Source: Corticium candelabrum (lineage: Eukaryota; Porifera; Homoscleromorpha; Homosclerophorida; Plakinidae). Taken from it: a DNA stretch of 64,000 nt. The position numbers and the translations under genes are program-made. The stretch is from positions 7,390,052 through 7,454,051 of the forward strand of contig NC_085089.1 in the NCBI RefSeq assembly GCF_963422355.1, in the 5' to 3' direction. Every line of letters starts with the position of its first letter. Position 1 is the stretch's first letter. Under the pieces are notes generated by a model. That model did no database searches and was not told the origin of the DNA. It was given only the letters and a program-made list of their open reading frames with translations. Shown here in pieces: positions 34,882 to 51,736 of the stretch.

Positions 34882-35470
34882 CTTCATTGTATGCCTATTT
34901 GGATCCTCACATCTACGCTCTGTTTGCAGGATCCAAGAAAAAGAAAGGCAGTGGTGAGCCACTAAAATTTAAAGTTGGGCAAGGCAAAGTTATAAGAGGA
35001 GTAAGTGGCAATTCCACAAGCCAACATAATTAATTAATGATTTTAACTACACTTGTTATCCGTATTCCTCATTTACAATAATTAACATCTGGACTACATG
35101 ATGAATATTGTGAACACGGGTGCCATGCCTGTTCTATTGAGTCATAAAGCATGCTCAACTGAATGACAGGAATTATAGAGGATCTAATGTCTGTTTGCAT
35201 GGCTTACCATCTATCATTCACAAGCAGTTTCCTACAGTATCTCATCTTGCTGTCTCTAGTGGGATGAAGCATTACTGACAATGAGCATGGGAGAGAAGGC
35301 CGAACTCGTAATTGAACCAGAATGGGCTTACGGAAAAAAGGGCCTACCAGATGCAAAGTACCGTAGACAGTCTGTCGTGTTGGAATGTCATGCACTCAAC
35401 TCTTGTGTTACACAGGATTCCAGCCAATGCGACGCTACAGTTCGAGGTTGACTTGGTTAGCGTGGAGTGA
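33443..35470 (+). CDS. FKBP3: FKBP3 (FKBP25), nuclear peptidyl-prolyl isomerase
   Basis: Nuclear FK506/rapamycin-binding prolyl isomerase with an N-terminal helical (BTHB) nucleic-acid-binding module. Six exons: MSEPSPPYTDEQLKSDEVSK (from 33443), RKLHGKLASIAKCTKKDDLI (about 34049-34149), then a linker plus the first half of the FKBP domain (TAGEEDEE... YTKKILKKGNGSTFPQKGD, GMLTDGTVFDTNI; 34230-34482), KFKVGQGKVIRG (34930-35000), WDEALLTMSMGEKAELVIEP and EWAYGKKGLPDAK (about 35260-35358), and IPANATLQFEVDLVSVE (35415-35470). The FKBP core residues Tyr, Asp, Phe (GTVFD), Ile-Trp (VIRGWDEAL) and Tyr (WAYG) are present. Length of about 220 residues matches the human protein. It converges with ataxin-10, 86 bp apart. 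Confidence 0.94.
33884..33977. repeat. (TG)n microsatellite
   Basis: About 94 bp of uninterrupted TG in FKBP3 intron 1. Confidence 0.95.
34808..34879. repeat. (CA)n microsatellite
   Basis: About 70 bp of uninterrupted CA in an FKBP3 intron, ending about 50 bp before the next exon. Confidence 0.95.
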
Positions 35471-35555
35471 GAGAAGTGAACAAGTACAATACATTGCTGT
35501 TGCCTTACCGATTGTTCTCTCTTGTGTTACAATAATACAAGTCCATAACATTGAT

Positions 35556-37912
35556 TTATGTCTCACTCTGTGGTCGCTTTGTCCTGACCTTTGGTGTACC
35601 GTCTGGTCCTATAGACACTTCAAGTCCAAGCTGATTCCATAATGGACTATCAACCATGCCCTGTTGCTCCAGCTGTGAAATCAAGGCTTGATTCTCTACG
35701 TTTCCATCACATAAATTTCGAATGGCAAACACTGCCCATTCTCTGATAACTGAACAATAACACGGACATACAATTAAACACCCAAATTACATTGCACTAC
35801 AGCTTACATGGATTTGAATCGTCGATATTGCACGCACTCAGAATGGCAGGTATTCCGCCTATCTCTCGCACCTGACATACGTAACTGTCACTCACCAGTA
35901 TGTATAAATAGATTACATGTGTGACTACTTTGCACTGATTGGTTTGATTCTGGTAGCACAAATTTCCAATAAGTCTGACTAAATCACGCTTTATCGATGA
36001 GCCACAGTCAACAGGTAATGAAGTCGCGGCAACTTTTTCTTGAGCAGAGGCATTGGTCACAATTGATATTAAAAGAGCTATAGAAAGTGTTGGTCATTTA
36101 TTGAAACACAATCTGTTTTTCAAATTTCTTACATACTGCCTTTATCAACACATCCTGCTGAGCTTGAACGAAAACTAGAATACGTTCGTCAGCCGATAGG
36201 CAACACAAAGTGTGAACCAGACACTCGGTCAACCGTAACTAGACATTTTGTATGCAACTGATATAGATACTGATGATTACAGAGAGTGTCAACAGTAGCT
36301 TACACTGCTGTTGTCACTACTACTGTTATTGACTGCAGTTGATGAAAACAGGCTGGAAACAGTATTGACTGTATCTTCTCCAATCTTTGATATGTCCGAG
36401 CTTTGAGTTGCTGTGGCCATAGGTTGGGATGTGCCTGTTACAATTAAATGATTGATAATTCACAGAGAAGAGAAGAATCAAAGTTATGATCGACTCACCA
36501 GAAAATAATTGTGCCAACATGTCAAGCAATATTACCCTGGCAAATAGTTGCCGTGGTTATACGTATTTATATTGACTAAAATATAAAATTTGTTAGACAT
36601 TCCATACCTAGCATTTGTATCTGTTGTTGCATCCACGAGTACTGGGAAATGACCAAGGCAAATCAATTGGTCCAAAACCAATAAACTAATTAACAAAATT
36701 CATGCAGTGACTTGTATGTAGCTTATCGTGACGTCGCAAATACTGACCTCCATTCTGCGTCACCTGAACGAGAAAGTCTTATGATGCCTTCCCTAATATC
36801 TTTACAATCGGCGCAAGCCAACTGTCTCCTATAGTCAATAACATCAAGAAGAGATCCAGTGTGTTTATACCATTAGGCAGCATGCAGTGGCTTAGTACCC
36901 TCGTTTGTTATCTAGACAGTTGTAAATGACCATACACATGTACTCCATTGCTTTCGTATCGGCGCAGTTCAAAACATGTCTTTTCACAAATAGAATGAGC
37001 CGTGTCATTCAAATCTATTGCAGCAAACTGTTTACCTCACAAACCCTGGATAACACGATTTCCAAACTGAGTCTTTATTGGTGTCGTTCTGTGTTACAAG
37101 ATTGCCTAGCATTTGGATACCAACTTGAAGTGCCACAAAAATCCCTATACGAGACAACATAAACAGCTACACAAAATTTACTGATTTGCATTACTTCATT
37201 ACCTCTGTTGTCTTGGTTGAGTGTGTGAACTGAGATAACAGTATCTTGTACAGTGAAAACCAAGTAGAGAATCTTGATGGCTGACTCATGAAGATGACAT
37301 TGTCTACACAAAAATTCAGAGAGCAAGGATACATCATTGCAAAAACACCAGTTTCACAAGTATGTGCACACATGCACACAGACACAGACAGACACAGACA
37401 CAGACACAGACACAGACACAGACACACACCATCACCACCACACCACACCACACAGTGAATTCCATAGTTCTATCTATCAATTAATTTTTCAGTTGACTCA
37501 CAAAGCAATATCCTGATTAGTGCAATTTTCAACACAAGCATTTCGCACCACTCGAAAGCAATACGTCATACATTGCAGCAGTAGATCCCATTCATTCCAC
37601 AAATCACTAACTGACAAGTCCACAGATCTACAAAATGCAATTCGATCCGTCAGAAACGTCAAGATGGTCTCTAGAGCAGCGAAATCCTCCAACTGAATGC
37701 CCAGTCTGGAACAGAAACAATTCAATTATCAATCAAATTTGGACCTATACACATTTTTAGAACGAAAATGCTACATACCTACCCACCTTAGATTGAGCCT
37801 ACCTGTTTTGATCTATTCTCAACTTTTGCTCATACTCTCTAAGACATTGGATGACGATTTTGCAGTCAAACTCTTGAGATGACATTTTCAACATCTCTTG
37901 CAGCGATTCCAT
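35556..37912 (-). CDS. ATXN10: Ataxin-10
   Basis: Armadillo-like helical-repeat protein involved in cytokinesis, ciliogenesis and neuronal survival. The start exon (37912 downward) reads MESLQEMLKMSSQEFDCK, then small exons follow. The conserved C-terminal block is clear: DLVRLIGNLCYQNQTNQCKV (about 35940-36000), VREIGGIPAILSACNIDDSN (35815-35875) and EWAVFAIRNLCDGNVENQAL (about 35680-35745), as in the Atx10 homology domain (NPFI.EWA..AIRNL.E.N.ENQ). The last residues are basic (RTKRPQSET) and stop at 35556. An internal exon runs LEDFAALETILTFLTDRIAF (about 37640-37700). An intron holds a (CAGACA)n run. The start is 126 bp from the divergent DCAF4 start. Confidence 0.85.
37370..37432. repeat. 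(CAGACA)n simple repeat
   Basis: About nine CAGACA/CACAGA units in an ataxin-10 intron, flanked by CACCA-rich sequence. Confidence 0.9.
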
Positions 37913-38038
37913 TTGTGTAGTCCGATGTACCTATAGTATACTCTTATCTCTGCGCATGACTACAGTATGACGCGGCTGTAGAGTCTGGCTACGCGAGACT
38001 ACAGGCTGATCACAGGTGTACATGTACAACACATCCGC

Positions 38039-39310
38039 ATGGCAAGGCAAGATAGAGTGAAGAATATTCCTGGTTTCTACTATGATCCAACGAAGCGTCG
38101 CTACTTTCGCGTGCGACCGGGTCACAACATGCACAACCCGCTGACATGGGAGTTAATAGCCGAAGAAGAAGAGATACGCAAGAGACGAGAAATTCATCAA
38201 AAATCACAGAGCAACCATTCCACCAACAACCGCCTCGAAGGAATCCCAACTCTTTTGAGAAAAAGAGAAACAAACGCGTCTTATCACGGTCGTGCTTGGC
38301 AGAACGAAGTAACAAAGAAGAGAGTTCTAGGCATGCGCCCTCGAACTGTGCTTTGTGATGGTTGGTGTAGAGCTCCAAATCAAATCTTGTTAGATGCATC
38401 ACAGACTCGACTTTTCGTTGCTTGTGGTTGCCTTAATTGCTTTGAAGTATCACCAGACAGCCTCGAGTTGATGCATACTACAGACCATCGAATATGGAAC
38501 AGCGAATTGGGAATAAAGCATGTGGCTTTGAGACCACATCTTTGTGAAGCGTCTTCACCTGTTGGAATAGTGGTAGCAGAGCAGTTCCCAGCAGTCTTAT
38601 TTGACAAAAATTGTAGACCAATGAGGGAAGTACCACGTTTAATGGCAGGTAGTCGCTTTACTCATTGCTCTTGGCAGAGGAACACGACTCGGCCTACTGA
38701 AGTGGCAATGACTCGAACATCAGGCAAATCAATAGTTCTGTATGACACCGAAGCAAATAGCATTACAAAATTGCCAGTTGTCGTGCAAAAGTCTGAAGTA
38801 CTTTGCATCGAGTTCATGGCAAGGTCACCGGTGCTAGTAGCCGGATATAGAAACGGCAGTGTTTGTGCGTTGGATCTGCGAGCGAAACATAAAACAAGAT
38901 CATTCTCAAGTTTCTGTATGGAATCATCAGTCGGATCATTAAAGATGCTAAGAGATGAGAACTATGTTCTGGCAATGGGTTTGAATGGACAACTTAACAT
39001 GTATGATTTCAGAGTCGGCAAACATGTATTACAGTATAAACAACACGTGGGAACACACAGACAGTTGTCGTTCTGTACAAACGATGCAGATACTCTTGTC
39101 TTTGCTTCAGGACAAGATCATGTCATCCGAATATGGGACATACGTAACTCACAGCCGATACATCAGTTCGTACCCGAATTAGAGCTAGAGAATGGCAAAC
39201 CAATCAAAGAAGACCAGATACCATGTGTAACATATGGAAACAATCTTGGTGGAACGACTCCAGGCCTTTTGACGTCTACAGACACTAGCATTCATTGCTA
39301 CACAATATAG
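38039..39310 (+). CDS. DCAF4: DCAF4-like WD40 protein, single exon
   Basis: Substrate receptor of CUL4-DDB1 ubiquitin ligases, 423 residues without an intron. The N-terminus carries the DCAF4 signature IPGFYYDPTKRRYFRVRPGH followed by NMHNPLT, which matches the vertebrate PGFY.DPE..RYFR..PGHN..NPLT block. The rest is a WD40 propeller. Recognisable blades include SVGSLKMLRDENYVLAMGLN, LVFASGQDHVIRIWDIRNSQ (WD and WDxR-like motif for DDB1 contact) and the C-terminal blade GLLTSTDTSIHCYTI. Vertebrate DCAF4 genes are multi-exon, so the intronless form here suggests a retrocopy that became the functional copy or intron loss. It converges with LBR, 172 bp apart. Confidence 0.88.
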   Translation: MARQDRVKNIPGFYYDPTKRRYFRVRPGHNMHNPLTWELIAEEEEIRKRREIHQKSQSNHSTNNRLEGIPTLLRKRETNASYHGRAWQNEVTKKRVLGMRPRTVLCDGWCRAPNQILLDASQTRLFVACGCLNCFEVSPDSLELMHTTDHRIWNSELGIKHVALRPHLCEASSPVGIVVAEQFPAVLFDKNCRPMREVPRLMAGSRFTHCSWQRNTTRPTEVAMTRTSGKSIVLYDTEANSITKLPVVVQKSEVLCIEFMARSPVLVAGYRNGSVCALDLRAKHKTRSFSSFCMESSVGSLKMLRDENYVLAMGLNGQLNMYDFRVGKHVLQYKQHVGTHRQLSFCTNDADTLVFASGQDHVIRIWDIRNSQPIHQFVPELELENGKPIKEDQIPCVTYGNNLGGTTPGLLTSTDTSIHCYTI

Positions 39311-39481
39311 AGATTGCTACGCATTTATTATAAGGGATTAATATATAACTAGATGCAGAAACATGCTACCACCACAAGTTGCTAAATAAGAAAATTAACA
39401 ACCACAGCCCGTGAGCGCGATACTGTCGTGCATACTTACAATGAGTCATAAGCTTATTCTATTCCGCTTCACTCGTATTCC

Positions 39482-42349
<2,868 letters not shown>

Positions 42350-42639
42350 TACATGTCATACACAAACACAGTTGCTAGTTCAAACTAGGCGCGTGATTGA
42401 TAACGGACCAATCAGCGAAGGGTGTGTTATTGTTAGTGTCCCGGATTAAACGCGCAACAACCCGACACGTAGACATGATTATAAAGTACACAAGCTCTAA
42501 CTGATACTATTAATGCTTTAATTATGTGCGGTTTTGCCAAAAAGTTTAATAAAACAAACTAAATTATTAGTAACATAATACCTACGGGACATTGCATGTC
42601 AACTCCCGGATAAGTCACTATAACAACCCAAAGACAAGC
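42350..42639. promoter_or_regulatory. Bidirectional promoter region, LBR/RSPH9
   Basis: 290 bp between divergent start codons. It contains GTCCCGGATTA at 42439-42449 and CTCCCGGATAA at 42603-42613, both matching the motif seen at other promoters. The second is 25 bp before the RSPH9 ATG. Confidence 0.55.
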
Positions 42640-45382
<2,743 letters not shown>

Positions 45383-46595
45383 ACTCTGTACGCGATGGAT
45401 GGCCATTTTGCTTCTAACTGCTTTACAAGAAAACAACAAATACAGTAAATAGAATAAACATGTAGAGTTTGTTGTCACTAGTAGACATGTAGTGACATGT
45501 TACATATACAGTTGACTATAAAAGTGTCCTGATATGTGTACCAATTGGTGTACAAATATGATGATGTAAGCCATAGTTCTCCAGCTCTTACCGATTGCTT
45601 GTAACTGTCAACAAGACTGCTCTTACCAAGATGCAAAAGTCCTGGTAAGAGCGGCCTTGCTGATGACACGTTGATACTGTCAGACCTCGTCATTCCGACA
45701 TTCAATAATCCAAGACCCTCACTACCTGACAAGTGTACACGTGAAACCATTTTACATGGTCACTGTATTTGTACCAATAACCCGACAGTCGCGTTAGTTC
45801 AACAAAAATTCATGGGGCAGACGTGGTTGGAGTTACAAGGTCTGACTATATATACTCAACTTACATAGATTGGACAGCACACAAATGTGTAAGCAGTTGC
45901 AATGAGACAATCTGATTCTACTCACAAATTGATTGAGAGACTTGGTAAAGATCACATCACATTGACATATAGTGACATAATTCTAGAAAGAAAGTCAGAG
46001 TTCCAATTATGATAATTTTGAACTGCCCAGATGCCCTAAATCAAACTGTCTCAACAGAAGAGGCATTCTAGTCAAGGCCTGGGGTATCAATCATAGTGCT
46101 GTTATATACTAACAACAGATGTATTAGCACACCTTCCATTTAACAATCACGAATGATGTATAAGCAGACGGTCACCGGTGTTTTCCAAGAGTACGAGTAG
46201 CAAACAGAGTATGAAAGAGACATTAACTGCCTGAAACCTCGCTCTAAAAACTGTGCAGTTGACCCATAGGGAATCCTTCAAACATATGCATGGTTGGTTG
46301 TTCTGCTCTTGTTTATCATCTCGGGCTGCAGCACTAACAGCTAGTGCTACAAAGATGTGCGTGGGAGTTGTTTGCTTGCTTGCATTGGTTTCATGCACTG
46401 TGTTATGGATTACGGAAAGCAATGCCAACAGATTTCTAATCCAAACACCTAGTATGCAGAGTCTTTGCATAGAGGTTCAGATAATCAAGTTCTTACTGGT
46501 AACAAATGACAGAAAACAATAGTTAGAAAACCATACAATCTACTAATGTGACTTGACAGCAATGGAAGACAATCAGCACTTTGACATACTGGCGT
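45383..46595. other. Intergenic region, RSPH9/GH127
   Basis: The genes are convergent. There is a 10-bp inverted pair CTCTTACCA...TGGTAAGAG near 45622-45653 (loop about 13 bases). Short open frames occur but none shows splice or family support. I see no other feature. Confidence 0.5.
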
Positions 46596-49500
46596 TCAAC
46601 CTTCTCTTCCTGTGGGTTTCAGTGTTGGTATCTCACCAATACGCAGCTCTGTGGCACCAAATGGTAGCAAAGTGATGTCTTCCACAGGCTGGTTAGATGT
46701 CACAGGACTTGCAGGAGGCGCCGCAGCAGAACCAAGATCCAGCTGCCAATCAGGGAGTAAACGTCCCTGTGATAGAAACACAATACGACTATGCATACCA
46801 GTTTAGTACCAAGACACACAGCAGGCAGTGATTATACCACATACTTTAGCTTTGATCATAGCTGGTGATCCAGTTATAGAGAAAGGAGGTTGATCGGACT
46901 GCAGACCTCGGTACATAAATTCCAGATTCATTTCAGGATGTTTGTCGTCGTCCAATTGGAGGGCATAGTTCCAAGGAGTAGTGTTTGTGATTTGGTAGTC
47001 TTTACTGTTAAAGTCATAGCTGCGGAGAGCCGTGTAGTTTTCACCAATCTCCAAACCATACAACAAAGGTCTACATTAAGACATTACACACAAGTTGCAC
47101 TCTAAAGTTACACTCATTGACAGATACATCAACAAACCCTTTGTAAATAGAAGCAGCTTGATTAAACCGCCTCTCCACTCGTAATGTCATGTTGATGTTC
47201 AGCATCACTTTAGTTGTCCCTGAGCACTGTACTTTGAACAACTGGCCTATCAGTGTAAACATAATTTTTGTATTTTAAATGCAACAACAAATTGAATCAA
47301 GCATGTGGAACAATGGGTAGAGCATTCAATGTCATACCTGCTTCTACCATTTGGGGCTTTCCACCATTGATAGTCGCTGAGGTGCCAGTAGCCCAAGAAG
47401 GAATTCGAACATACAGTGGAAAGGGGGAACTGCTTTGAGCCGTGATGGAAACACCACCGTCCCATGGATACATTGTATCCACAGAAACCATCTGCTTAGA
47501 ACCATCTGATGTCATAGCAGTGACGACACAAGGTGCTATCATTGACAAAATCTAAAGAACCGACGGTTAAAATTGTTCCATCTCGGTGGTAACAGTGCAT
47601 ACAAGGCCTCCATCTGGTGATTGTAAGAAAATGTGTGATACAAACTTTGGCCATCCTTGATTAAAGTTTCCTACCAAAAATTATTGGTAAAATTGAAACA
47701 AACTGACACTGTAGATTGTCGTGTACGTATCTAATATGGCAAACCTGTGCAGCAGCCATAGTTTGGTTCCAAGCCATATCTGCAAATGCAAATATAATTC
47801 ACTTTATTTAAAGTCAAATGGTACAGTCAAGTTTACAGAATAGAATCTGGTCCATCGCTAGCCCAGACATGATGATCGATGTGTACAGCGTTAGCTTCAT
47901 TCACCTCTTGAAGGTATTGATGAGCCCACATGTCAGGAGTGAGTGTAGCAGGTAGCGCATTGTAGCACATCTTTTCAGCCTGCTCAGCTATTACCCACAC
48001 AGTACATTTCCCGATTGCTTAATTAATTTACAGCAGGTGCTTATATACAACTACTAACCAAACATAGGATCACCAATGACTGCAAATAGAGTTTCAAATG
48101 AGAACATCCCCTCCACAACAGTACACAACTCAGTTCCTGTAGTTTATAAAGCGTCATTTTAAACGATGAGATCTCTGTTTAGTGACAAAGTAGGATGACC
48201 TCTTGATGGCATATTCCCTGCCAAATGTTCATCTGCACCAAATGTACCACTTGCTAGCCCGTGGTATTTAAACAAACGCTCAACACGCTGATATGAACTG
48301 TTTCGATCAGCATCATCTTTTGACTGCCTATACCTACAGGTGCGTGCATAATCAAAATCAGATGAACGATATCTAACACATTAAATTTTCCTTATACCAA
48401 ACTGCTCCAGATTTGAGAGACTGCCCGACATTAACTCCATGATTTGCCATGCTTAGACTACTTGCTGAACCAGTTGGAAAGTCGTTTCCTTCATAGTAAC
48501 CCTTCCAGTCAAAGCCCTAAAGCAATCACATTGAATTGATTAAATAAATAAAAAACAAATTATCAAGTATCCTAGAACCCCACATTCGTGACCAAGCCTT
48601 GGACCAAATTACATTGGTTTGAGGTGGGTATCTAGTAAGTCTCTTGTGTAAGCTGGCAGCTATTGGGAACTAAGCAAAACTGCTTTTAATTGTCTAAGTG
48701 CTGCTCAATGTAGGGCATCCAATCCAAGATGATTACAAAAGCGGAGTCTCATCGTATATACAACACACGTACCTGTTGCTTGGCCTGTTCGGCTAAATCC
48801 CAAAGAAACTGCTCTTCGCCTGTATTACCATTTTCTAGTAGCCAGTGAACGGACAAAACCATATCTTCCCACCGATATTGTGACCTAGAATTTCTCTTCA
48901 AATAACACACCACTCTCCTAGTCTCAACTCTATTCCTCTCACCATCCACTTAGAGGAACAGTAAACATCTTCTGACGTGCTGTGTGGAGAAATTTCATAA
49001 CTGCAGGAAGAATTCTGGTGTCACTACTATTCACTTCATGATACTAAATAAGGTATACAACACAATGGTATAAATTCAAGACAAAGAGAAATGAAGTAGA
49101 GTACTTGCAGCAGAGCCAGCATCATTGGAAACTTTGACCAGTACATGTTTCCATCTTTGTCATCCTCGGGTCCAAGCCAACCATCAGAGCTTTGGTGTTC
49201 AAGTATGTAATCAACGTATTTATGTACCTCCACATTTATGGACACATTAATTAACATTCAGAGCGAAACTTCATCAACGATTGCTAGTTACCTGCGCCTG
49301 CAGACTTGGTTCATCCAACTGGTATGACAAAGGCACAAATCCGTTTAGCCAGTATGGAGTTCTCTCGTGCAGTCCCGTGTCTCCTTTTCCTCCAATCCAA
49401 CTTGAGTTCGCCACATCAATCCAGAACAACGCAAGATGACCAGATAACCCGTCAGCCTGAATCTGTAACTGTTCCTTTAACCATCCTATGACATAAAAAA

Positions 49501-49964
49501 ATCACATGTAGGCATTCATTCAAATTCACTAACAATTTTTATACCTTGAGGCTTTACTGCTCCTGTTGGAAGTGGCTTAAAAGCATAAGGCAACAAGGTT
49601 GCATTTTTGACTCCTGACACCTGGAGAATCAAACGAGTGAGTAATCACGTGACAAAGCCATTGATTGAGATGCCTGCATGTCTACCCTGCAAGGATTTAG
49701 TGATTGAGGCATGAGCTTGTCTTTCAAGTAACAGAGCGGTGCTGACGGGTCTCCGGAGCAGTTTGCTTTGCAGTAAGCCCAGCAAACACACTGAGGATTG
49801 GAGTCGCACATTTTTGAGCAAACCGACGGTTTGTCGTTGGCCTGCAGAGTAATCGGCATGCCTGCTATGTCTCCGTCCATTCTATCCACGCCATCATCAC
49901 CGTCTGACAGCGAAGCACTGCCAACATGAAAAACTAACGCACAAAACAGTGCAACCAGAAACAT
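46596..49964 (-). CDS. Secreted GH127-type glycoside hydrolase (DUF1680) with N-terminal cysteine-rich module
   Basis: Family GH127 includes beta-L-arabinofuranosidases; the exact substrate here is unknown. About eleven exons. The ATG at 49964 gives MFLVALFCALVFHVGSAS, a clear signal peptide; the longer frame would need TTG. It is followed by a small Cys-rich, PAN/apple-like module (SVCSKMCDSNPQCVCWAYCK... LCYLKDKL). The catalytic domain follows: GWLKEQLQIQADGLSGHL, ANSSWIGGKGDTGLHERTPY, WLNGFVPLSYQLDE, VHKYVDYILEHQSSDGWLGP, TELCTVVEGMFSFE, then PNYGCCTGNFNQGWPKFV, whose Cys-Cys pair corresponds to the zinc/catalytic cysteines of GH127. A beta-sandwich part has SPFPLYVRIPSWA. It ends TLKPTGREG at 46596. 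Introns show it is a genuine nuclear gene. Bacterial and fungal relatives are common, so ancient transfer is possible. Confidence 0.85.
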
Positions 49965-51070
49965 CACTGAACTTTGCAAGATGTCTAAAGCGCGCTAGAT
50001 AGACGGCTGCACAAATTAAGTTAATTAATTAATTAATTAACTTTAGTGCACCGGTCGCCAACCAGTCAGTTTTGTAAGCGTCAAAGGGTTAAGTTAATTA
50101 ATTGCATGTAAAGTAAATGTCGTTGTAGGAAATTGCATTCATGATTCTGATTCCACAGTCATGCACTGAAGTAAAACTCCAGACGTAGCCATTGTCGTTA
50201 CGAACGATACAGTACTCAGCTGCAATAATAATCTATATATTCAGTGCTGTTGCTCTTTTAGCAAACTAAATTTGGTTAGATTTGTGCTGTCACGTGCCTA
50301 AACCTTAATTAGACATGACTAGGTAAAGACACTTCATCTGTTTCAATTATACAGTTTGCACGTATGAATGAATGAATTTTATTGTTATCGCAAATAGTGC
50401 AGTTCCCAGTCAGGCCTCGTACATACACACACATACATACATATACACACTACACGTACAACAAATGAATCTAGGACATACACAAAAAGGCCAATACAAC
50501 AACCTCTAGATCCTACATTCTATATTCATACCATCCCATTCCCTAGTAATAGTTTGTTCGTAGACCTTACTGCCCTCTTCAAAAAGCTGACTTTTGATTT
50601 TGCATCCAGACAGTCCTAGCTATGACAAAATCCTGCAATAACATTGAGTGAAAGTTGCATAGCATCAACACACAAACATCCCGGGGATTGCGAGGGAGAC
50701 GTACCCAACTGGGACTGTACATGTGTACTTAACACTGTCTACAGTCCCTACACGGACTCTTGCAAAAGGTAGTGTCCTAGCTTATTAAACTCCATCCTTG
50801 CACAATTTCAACCAGACTAAAGGCCAAGCGTTTAGCAATTACCATATATTAATATTGCAAGGTTAGAAACAAATTACAAATCAAGTTTGGCTTGGGACTG
50901 TGAACCTCAGTCCTTCCTTGTTTGGAATTTACTCTAGAGAAGGAATCAACAGTCCCCTACGGAAACGCAGTCCCTAGCCACTGCTATTAAACGCAGGTAC
51001 AGTACTGTTCTAAACATTTAGAGTTGTTTTACTCCTGTGATCGAGATCAACTTCTTGAACTTTAGCTACC
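49965..51070. other. Intergenic region with retroposon tail fragment
   Basis: Lies between the divergent GH127 and cysteine-rich genes. At about 50366-50425 TGAATGAATGAATTTTATTG is followed by TATCGCAAATAGTGCAGTTC. Read on the other strand this is a GGGAACTGCACTATTTGCG segment ending in (ATTC)n, related to the tail at 16545-16610. A (CATA)n run follows at 50428-50455. The remainder has no recognised feature. Confidence 0.45.
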
Positions 51071-51529
51071 ATGGCACCGCGCCTACAGATTGTGCTTCTT
51101 TCAGCAAAGGTTTTCATTGGACTACTGGGCCATTTCCAAGGAGTCAATGGTGACACATGTGGCACAATTGGCAGCAGCTGTTCCCATCTATCTAACTCAA
51201 CATGCTGCCATGGTCTGACATGTTGGAATGAGCTCTGTTGGAACTGGACCAACACCAACTGCACAACTGCAGACAATATGTGTGATTGCAATACGTGTAC
51301 TATAGACTGTTGCACTAACAAATGGATCTCAGATAAACATGGCAAGTGTTGGTGTGCTGCTGTTAAAGTAGAAGACAACACTAAGACAAGTAACAGCAAC
51401 TCATGCAAACCAGCTGGGCAAAAATGTTCTTGCTGGTCTTGTGAAAGTGAATGCTGCAGTACATTCTGGACAGCTGACAAGGATTCGTGCCAATGCACCA
51501 AGTCTCCAGATTCACAACGTTTCAAGTAA
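51071..51529 (+). CDS. Secreted cysteine-rich protein, three disulfide-type modules (novel)
   Basis: Intact single-exon frame of 152 residues; family not recognised. The N-terminus (MAPRLQIVLLSAKVFIGLLG) looks like a signal peptide with a likely cleavage near residue 27. Then come three Cys-rich modules. The first has C-x6-C-x7-CC-x4-C-x4-C, a pattern compatible with an inhibitor-cystine-knot fold. The second and third share C-x6-C-x-C-x2-C-x3-CC-x10-11-C-x-C (CTTADNMCDCNTCTIDCC and CKPAGQKCSCWSCESECC), indicating an internal duplication. A Ser/Thr/Asn/Lys linker separates them. Tryptophans recur beside the Cys pairs. There are several potential N-glycosylation sites (NST, NWT, NCT). Function cannot be stated. 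It is the only feature in an otherwise quiet stretch before SETD3. Confidence 0.7.
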   Translation: MAPRLQIVLLSAKVFIGLLGHFQGVNGDTCGTIGSSCSHLSNSTCCHGLTCWNELCWNWTNTNCTTADNMCDCNTCTIDCCTNKWISDKHGKCWCAAVKVEDNTKTSNSNSCKPAGQKCSCWSCESECCSTFWTADKDSCQCTKSPDSQRFK

Positions 51530-51736
51530 CTAGTCTAACATAGGTTGTGGACAGAAAAGACGACATAGACAAGTTGCTGAGCAAGTGTAGGTACTGCTGC
51601 TACTGATTTGTAGACAGTTGGCAATATAGCAAGTATTGTTAAGCAAGTGTAGATACTGTAGTACTAATACTGCTGCTGCTGCTTTTGTTACTGCTAGATC
51701 AACTTATGTTATTATAGTCATTATAGTCATGCAAAG

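Noticed and set aside
46147-46470. 107-codon minus-strand frame between RSPH9 and GH127
   Set aside because: No domain, poor composition, no neighbouring exons in phase.
49965-49979. Five-residue N-terminal extension of the GH127 protein
   Set aside because: It begins with TTG; the ATG at 49964 directly opens a good signal peptide.
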